Assembly: GCA_023394415.1 (NCBI GenBank)
Contig: JAEXAR010000043.1
Location: 62,001 to 126,000, forward strand
Direction of reading: 5' to 3'
DNA: 64,000 nucleotides
Source of the DNA: Bacteroidota bacterium
GTDB lineage: Bacteria; Bacteroidota; Bacteroidia; Flavobacteriales; Weeksellaceae
The notes under the pieces are model-generated. The model ran no database searches and was not told the origin of the DNA. It saw only the letters and a list, made by a program, of their open reading frames with translations. The position numbers and the translations under genes were made by a program. Shown here one piece after another: positions 59,654 to 64,000 of this stretch. Positions within the stretch are counted from its first letter, which is position 1. Every line of letters begins with the position of its first letter.

Positions 59654-60586
59654 CTAAAACTCAACCTTTACCTTTTCCTCAACCTCCATTTTCACATTCC
59701 CTCCTATTATCAAAGGTCGGTTGTCGAAAATATGTCCATTTGGAAAACCGAAAATTACGGGAAAATTATATTTTTTTAATCTGTCAGAAATCAATTGATA
59801 TGCGAAACTGTCAAAACTGTCTTCATATTCTTTGTTTTCTTCTTCTTTTCCCATATTCGTCATTCCACCAACAATTAAACCTTTTATATTTCGGAAAACG
59901 CCAGCTAATTCAAGCGACATTATCATTCGGTCTAATGAGTAAAAATTCTCTCCAATATCTTCTATAAAAAGAATTTTATCTTTAAAATTAAAGGAATAAT
60001 TGGTTCCTAAAAGTGCGTAAATTAAAGCAAGATTTCCTCCAACTAAAATGCCTTTTGCTTTTCCATTTTTATTGAATTTATTTTGTTCAACTAAAAATTT
60101 CGGTGAAGAACCTTTTAGTATTTCAAAAATCATTTCATAACCATCATCAATCACACCAAAACTCGCTGTTTTTATGGTTTGACCGTGGATTGAAGCATAA
60201 CCATTTTTTAATAAATAGCTTTGAATAACCGTATTATCAGAATAACCGATGTACCATTTTGGCTGTTCTCTGAATTTTGAAAGTTTGAGATGTTTTAAAA
60301 GATGCTGACAACCATAACCGCCACGAGAAGCCCAAATTGCAGAAATCTCCTCATCATTTAAAGCCCAATTCAAATCTGAAATTCTCTCTTTTTCGGTTCC
60401 GGAATAGTTGTAGCCTTTTTCAAATTTTCCGAAAACATTTTTCCCTAAAACCGGCTCGTAACCTTTAGATATAATTAAATTTAAAGTGCTTTCCAGTTGC
60501 GATTTTTCTACATATCCAGCTGGTGAAATAATGGCGATTTTCTCACCTTTTTTAAGTGATTTCGGATAGATTACAGATTTTTTCAT
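59654..60586 (-). CDS. ldcA: LD-carboxypeptidase (peptidase S66)
   Basis: 310 residues, no signal peptide, so cytoplasmic. The N-terminal domain has IAIISPAGYVEKSQLESTLNLI and ISAIWASRGGYGCQHLL; the nucleophile Ser is in WYIGYSDNTVIQSYL; the Glu is in ILFIEDIGENFYSLDRMI; the His is in FGFPNGHIFDNRPLIIGG. It trims the terminal D-alanine from recycled muropeptides. Its start overlaps the lysE gene by 4 nt. Confidence 0.93.
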   Translation of the reverse strand: MKKSVIYPKSLKKGEKIAIISPAGYVEKSQLESTLNLIISKGYEPVLGKNVFGKFEKGYNYSGTEKERISDLNWALNDEEISAIWASRGGYGCQHLLKHLKLSKFREQPKWYIGYSDNTVIQSYLLKNGYASIHGQTIKTASFGVIDDGYEMIFEILKGSSPKFLVEQNKFNKNGKAKGILVGGNLALIYALLGTNYSFNFKDKILFIEDIGENFYSLDRMIMSLELAGVFRNIKGLIVGGMTNMGKEEENKEYEDSFDSFAYQLISDRLKKYNFPVIFGFPNGHIFDNRPLIIGGNVKMEVEEKVKVEF

Positions 60587-61269
60587 TGGTTTTTCTGATA
60601 TTGAACTTCTTTCTTCTCGGCTTCTTCCAAACGTTTATCAAACTGATTGAATTTTTTAAAACTTTGAAGAAAAATAAGGAAACTGAAAATAAGCAAAACA
60701 ACTCCAACCCCTTTTCTAATGGTATTGGCAAGACGTTGTGTCAGTTTATAATGAAATTGTTTAGCGAGGAAAATTTTAACCAGATCAATAACCAAATAAG
60801 TCGCTATTACCAACCCTAAATACAAGAAAAAATGGCTAGTTTCTGGATATTGATTTCTTACTGAAATAACTGTTACCAGCCAAAATAAGATAACCCCAAC
60901 ATTTAAAAGGTTAAATAGAAAACCATTGATAAAGGTTTTGAAGTAATTTTGACTGATAAATTTTTCTTCGTTCGGGATATGCATTTGGGTTTTAGTAACC
61001 ATCATATAAATCCCATATACAAAGATGATCAACGCTGTAATGCGGTAAAATCCGGGATGTTTATCAATGAGATGCACCAAATCGCTACTTGCAAAATATG
61101 CCGCAGCAATACATAATATATCAGCAAGTACCACTCCAACATCCAAAGCAATAGCATGTTTTGGACCCCGTGAAAAGCTGGTTTCAATCAACAGAAAAAA
61201 TATTGGACCAATGAAAACAAGGCTCAACATAAATCCCAGACCTATTGCAGAAAGTATTAGTTCAAGCAT
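60583..61269 (-). CDS. LysE family amino-acid exporter-like protein
   Basis: 228 residues with six membrane helices. GLGFMLSLVFIGPIFFLLIETSFSRGPKHAIALDVGVVLADILCI is the conserved LysE/RhtB first half, with GPIFF and D in helix 3. The second half has NGFLFNLLNVGVILFWLVTV. Members export basic amino acids, threonine or other metabolites; the substrate is not predictable. A charged tail (FDKRLEEAEKKEVQYQKN) ends it. It overlaps ldcA by 4 nt. Confidence 0.85.
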   Translation of the reverse strand: MLELILSAIGLGFMLSLVFIGPIFFLLIETSFSRGPKHAIALDVGVVLADILCIAAAYFASSDLVHLIDKHPGFYRITALIIFVYGIYMMVTKTQMHIPNEEKFISQNYFKTFINGFLFNLLNVGVILFWLVTVISVRNQYPETSHFFLYLGLVIATYLVIDLVKIFLAKQFHYKLTQRLANTIRKGVGVVLLIFSFLIFLQSFKKFNQFDKRLEEAEKKEVQYQKNQ

Positions 61270-61312
61270 ATCTGTAAGTGAAACTATATTTTACAAATAT
61301 ACATTTTACAGA

Positions 61313-63466
61313 TTAATCTACGATTTTGAAATCTAATTGCTTGGCTATAAGATTGGCTTTCATCACTTTTATGTTCACTTTATCACCCAACTGAAACTGT
61401 CTTCCGGTGCGGGTTCCAAATACTGCATGGCTTTTAGCGTCGTACATATAATTATCGTCCACCAAATCGCGTAATTTTATCAAACCTTCTGCTCCATTTT
61501 CAGGAATTTCAACCCAGAAACCAAATTCGGCAACACCTGAAATCACCCCTTCGAAAACCTCGCCGATGTGTTTCTCCATAAATTTCACCTGCATAAATTT
61601 TATGCTGTCCCTTTCTGCATCGGCTGCCAGTCTTTCCATTGCTGAACAGTGTTTCGCCTGCTCTTCTACTTCCGGTTTGTAAGGTGATTTTCCGCCATCC
61701 AGATAATGCTGCAATAAACGGTGCGCAATTAAATCGGGATACCTACGGATAGGTGAAGTAAAGTGTGAATAATACTCAAATCCAAGCCCGTAATGACCAA
61801 TCGGATCGGTAGAATAAACCGCTTTGCTCATAGAACGCATCGCCAGCGTTTCAATCATATTCTCTTCGGGTTTTCCTTTTACACTTTTCAGAAGGGCGTT
61901 CATACTTTCCGTTGTTTTCTTGGTGTTTGAAATATTCATTTTGTAACCAAAACTTCCCACGAAATCTTTCAAGGCTTCCAGTTTTGCTGGATCCGGATCG
62001 TCGTGAACACGGTAAATAAAGGTATTATTGGTATGCTCGCCTTTTCTGGTTAATGAAACATATTCCGAAACTTTACGGTTCGCCAGAAGCATAAATTCTT
62101 CAATTAAATGATTGGAATCTTTGCTCATTTTGAAGTAAACGCCAATTGGTTCGTTGTTTTCATCCAGATTGAAGCGTACTTCGCTCCTATCGAAGGTGAT
62201 GGCACCGTTTTTAATCCGTTTTTCACGCATAATTTTTGCCAATTTGTCGAGAATTAGGATTTCCTCTGCCAAATCTCCTTGTCCTGTTTCTATGCGCTCC
62301 TGTGCTTCTTCATAAGTAAATCTTCTGTCGGAATGTGTTACCGTTCTACCAAACCATTGTTTTAGAACTTCAGCTTGATCATTCATTTCAAAAACGGCGG
62401 AAAAGGTGTATTTGTCTTCATTTGGACGAAGGGAACAAACGCCGTTGCTTAAAACTTCTGGAAGCATTGGTACTACCCTATCTACCAAATAAACAGAAGT
62501 GGCTCTTTGATAAGCCTCATCATCCAGTAATGTTCCCGGAATTACGTAATGTGAAACATCCGCAATGTGAACACCGATTTCCCAATTCCCGTTGTCTAAT
62601 TTTTTCAGTGAAAGGGCATCATCAAAATCTTTAGCATCTTTTGGATCGATGGTGAAAGTAAGTGTTTGTCGCATATCCCAACGTTTTGCAACTTCGTGGT
62701 CGCGAATTTCACGATCAATTTGCTCCGCTTCCCTTTCCACTTCTTCAGGAAAATGATATGGTAAACCGTATTCAGCTAAAATAGAGTGAATTTCAGTTTC
62801 GTGTTCTCCCGGTGCTCCTAAAACTTGGATGATTTCGCCTTCCGGGTTTTTGTCGCCTTTCTTCCAGCCAAGCATTCTTACTACAACCTTATCACCTGGA
62901 TTTGCGCCGTTAAATTTGTCTTTTTTAACAAAAATATCCGTATTGATCTGTTTTTTATCTGCCACCACAAATCCGAAATCCTTGTGAGCAATATAATCCA
63001 AAGTACCTACAAAATCCGTTTTATTACGGTCTAAAACATCTAAAACTGAACCTTCTAGTTTTTTGCCTTTGTAATGATATGTCACTATGAGAACCGTATC
63101 ACCTTGAAGCGCATCTTTAACATTTTTAGAATGTATGAAAACATCATCTTCTAAACCTTCTACTTTTACATAAGCATTTCCGGACTGGTTAAAATCTATA
63201 ACTCCCGTTAATGTTCCTTGAATTTTAAGGTTGATGATGTACTTTCCTTTCTCTACTTCCTGAATTCTTTCTTCTGCCAAAAGTTTGTGAAGGGCTTGTA
63301 TAACCTGTTCTCGCTGTCGGGGATTTTTATAATCTATCCCATCTGCAATCTGTTTATAATTATAGATTTTAGAGGAATTTTGGTTCATAAAAGCAACGAT
63401 TTTACGTCCAATTTCTTGGAGTTTGTGGTTGTTTTTGTGGGATATAAATTTTGATTTTTTAGACAT
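61313..63466 (-). CDS. rnr: Ribonuclease R
   Basis: 717 residues. A 3'-5' exoribonuclease that digests structured RNA. An N-terminal winged-helix region (NSSKIYNYKQIADGIDYKNPRQREQVIQALHKL) and two cold-shock domains precede the RNB domain with the Mg-binding IDPKDAKDFDDALSLKK. HYGLGFEYYSHFTSPIRRYPDLIAHRLLQHYL and a C-terminal S1 domain (GEVFEGVISGVAEFGFWVEI) complete it. I start at ATG 63466 (MSKKSKFISHKNN); the 26 upstream residues in frame overlap rpiB. It lies 28 nt after rpiB. Confidence 0.96.
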   Translation of the reverse strand: MSKKSKFISHKNNHKLQEIGRKIVAFMNQNSSKIYNYKQIADGIDYKNPRQREQVIQALHKLLAEERIQEVEKGKYIINLKIQGTLTGVIDFNQSGNAYVKVEGLEDDVFIHSKNVKDALQGDTVLIVTYHYKGKKLEGSVLDVLDRNKTDFVGTLDYIAHKDFGFVVADKKQINTDIFVKKDKFNGANPGDKVVVRMLGWKKGDKNPEGEIIQVLGAPGEHETEIHSILAEYGLPYHFPEEVEREAEQIDREIRDHEVAKRWDMRQTLTFTIDPKDAKDFDDALSLKKLDNGNWEIGVHIADVSHYVIPGTLLDDEAYQRATSVYLVDRVVPMLPEVLSNGVCSLRPNEDKYTFSAVFEMNDQAEVLKQWFGRTVTHSDRRFTYEEAQERIETGQGDLAEEILILDKLAKIMREKRIKNGAITFDRSEVRFNLDENNEPIGVYFKMSKDSNHLIEEFMLLANRKVSEYVSLTRKGEHTNNTFIYRVHDDPDPAKLEALKDFVGSFGYKMNISNTKKTTESMNALLKSVKGKPEENMIETLAMRSMSKAVYSTDPIGHYGLGFEYYSHFTSPIRRYPDLIAHRLLQHYLDGGKSPYKPEVEEQAKHCSAMERLAADAERDSIKFMQVKFMEKHIGEVFEGVISGVAEFGFWVEIPENGAEGLIKLRDLVDDNYMYDAKSHAVFGTRTGRQFQLGDKVNIKVMKANLIAKQLDFKIVD

Positions 63467-63494
63467 ATAATATTTTGTATAAGTGATGTTATTT

Positions 63495-63926
63495 TTAATT
63501 GCAGGAAATTTTATTGACCCTGTTTTCGTGGCGTCCACCTTCAAATTCAGTATTCAAAAATCTTTCCACTATTTCAAGAGCGAGTTCTTTTGCAATAAAT
63601 CTTGCCGGTAATGCTATCATATTACAGTTGTTGTGCTGACGCGAAAGTGCTGCCAATTCCGGCATCCAACACAATGCACAACGGATTCCTTGGTGTTTAT
63701 TAGCTGTTAGCTGTACACCTTGTCCACTACCGCAAATTAAAATTCCTATTTCATTTTCTCCCTGTTCTACGGAAGTTGCAGCAGGGTGTACGAAATCTGG
63801 GTAATCCACACTTTCAAGAGAATGGGTACCATAATCTGTGATTTCGTATTTTCCAGAAAGTTGCTGTTTTAGGTATTCTTTGTATTCAAAACCTGCGTGA
63901 TCTGCTGCAATTGCTAACTTTTTCAT
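63495..63926 (-). CDS. rpiB: Ribose-5-phosphate isomerase B
   Basis: 143 residues, full length. It interconverts ribose 5-phosphate and ribulose 5-phosphate. KLAIAADHAGFEYKEYLKQQL is the phosphate-binding start, ILICGSGQGVQLTANKHQGIRCALCW has the catalytic Cys, and RQHNNCNMIALPARFIAKELALEIVERFLNTEFEGGRHENRVNKI closes it. It is the first gene of the run through rnr, lysE-like, ldcA, membrane protein and yraN. Confidence 0.95.
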   Translation of the reverse strand: MKKLAIAADHAGFEYKEYLKQQLSGKYEITDYGTHSLESVDYPDFVHPAATSVEQGENEIGILICGSGQGVQLTANKHQGIRCALCWMPELAALSRQHNNCNMIALPARFIAKELALEIVERFLNTEFEGGRHENRVNKISCN

Positions 63927-63949
63927 TTTAATTTTTTAATAGATTTCTA

Positions 63950-63957
63950 CAAATTTA
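63950..63957 (-). promoter_or_regulatory. Likely -7 element of rpiB
   Basis: TAAATTTG on the minus strand, 23 nt before the rpiB start codon. At 19 nt upstream is CTG, one base off the TTG element. Confidence 0.5.
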
Positions 63958-64000
63958 GGTTATTATGACCTATTTTCAGTTTATCAACAATGATATTTAA

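Noticed and set aside
1..64000. tRNA, rRNA, riboswitch, prophage or integrative element
   Set aside because: Reading the gaps on both strands showed no cloverleaf with a GGTTC-type loop, no rRNA-like tract, no integrase and no phage genes. The gaps are short and filled with terminators and small repeats.

Overview
The window is chromosomal DNA from an AT-rich member of the Bacteroidota, most likely a Chryseobacterium-like flavobacterium (Weeksellaceae). The evidence is the complete flavobacterial division/peptidoglycan cluster without murF or ddl, DUF3078, AsmA-like and TonB-dependent outer-membrane proteins, LytTR/2TM signalling genes, and promoters of the Bacteroidota type (TTG, 18-19 bp, TAnnTTTG) in front of gdhA and a DUF2795 gene. 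No rRNA, tRNA, CRISPR array or prophage was seen. Genus is inferred from protein resemblance remembered, not from a search.

Layout. 1-14.1 kb: the tail of a Fe/Mn superoxide dismutase, a GH3-family enzyme, a TolC-like protein, SprT and ManC, YifB/ComM, DUF3078 with a decayed tandem copy, a rhomboid protease, DprA, glutamate dehydrogenase, a SpmA/SpmB-type membrane protein, and the scar of a deleted methyltransferase gene. 14.1-31.8 kb: a bacilliredoxin, then the cluster read on the minus strand as mraZ-rsmH-ftsL-ftsI-murE-mraY-murD-ftsW-murG-murC-ftsQ-ftsA-ftsZ-yqeY. It starts behind MraZ operator repeats and ends at a strong terminator (14802-14831). 32-50 kb: mostly single housekeeping genes (hydrolase, EngB, ElaA-like, MsrA, ROK kinase, SecA, a sugar-nucleotide epimerase, a prolyl oligopeptidase, MnmA).

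50-58.3 kb is the most interesting part. A LytTR response regulator, a LytS-type histidine kinase and six copies of the small 2TM membrane module (one fused to the kinase) form a minus-strand operon. Upstream of this operon, and of two further minus-strand genes (a secreted helical-repeat protein and a TonB-dependent receptor), I found the same promoter: two direct 9-bp repeats matching the LytTR-binding consensus, a 12-bp spacer, exactly 33 bp, then a TAnnTTT(G/A) -7 element without a -33 TTG. This defines a likely local regulon. A RAYT transposase gene flanked by two identical 33-bp nested palindromes sits inside this locus.

58.4-64 kb: SodC, then a minus-strand run rpiB-rnr-lysE-ldcA-membrane protein-yraN. 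Intergenic DNA across the window carries several families of short repeats: heptamer/octamer tandem tracts, CACAGATT-type inverted repeats and TTCAGAATGACA-type elements. Three decayed genes (DUF3078 copy, methyltransferase scar, frameshifted GNAT) show ongoing gene loss.
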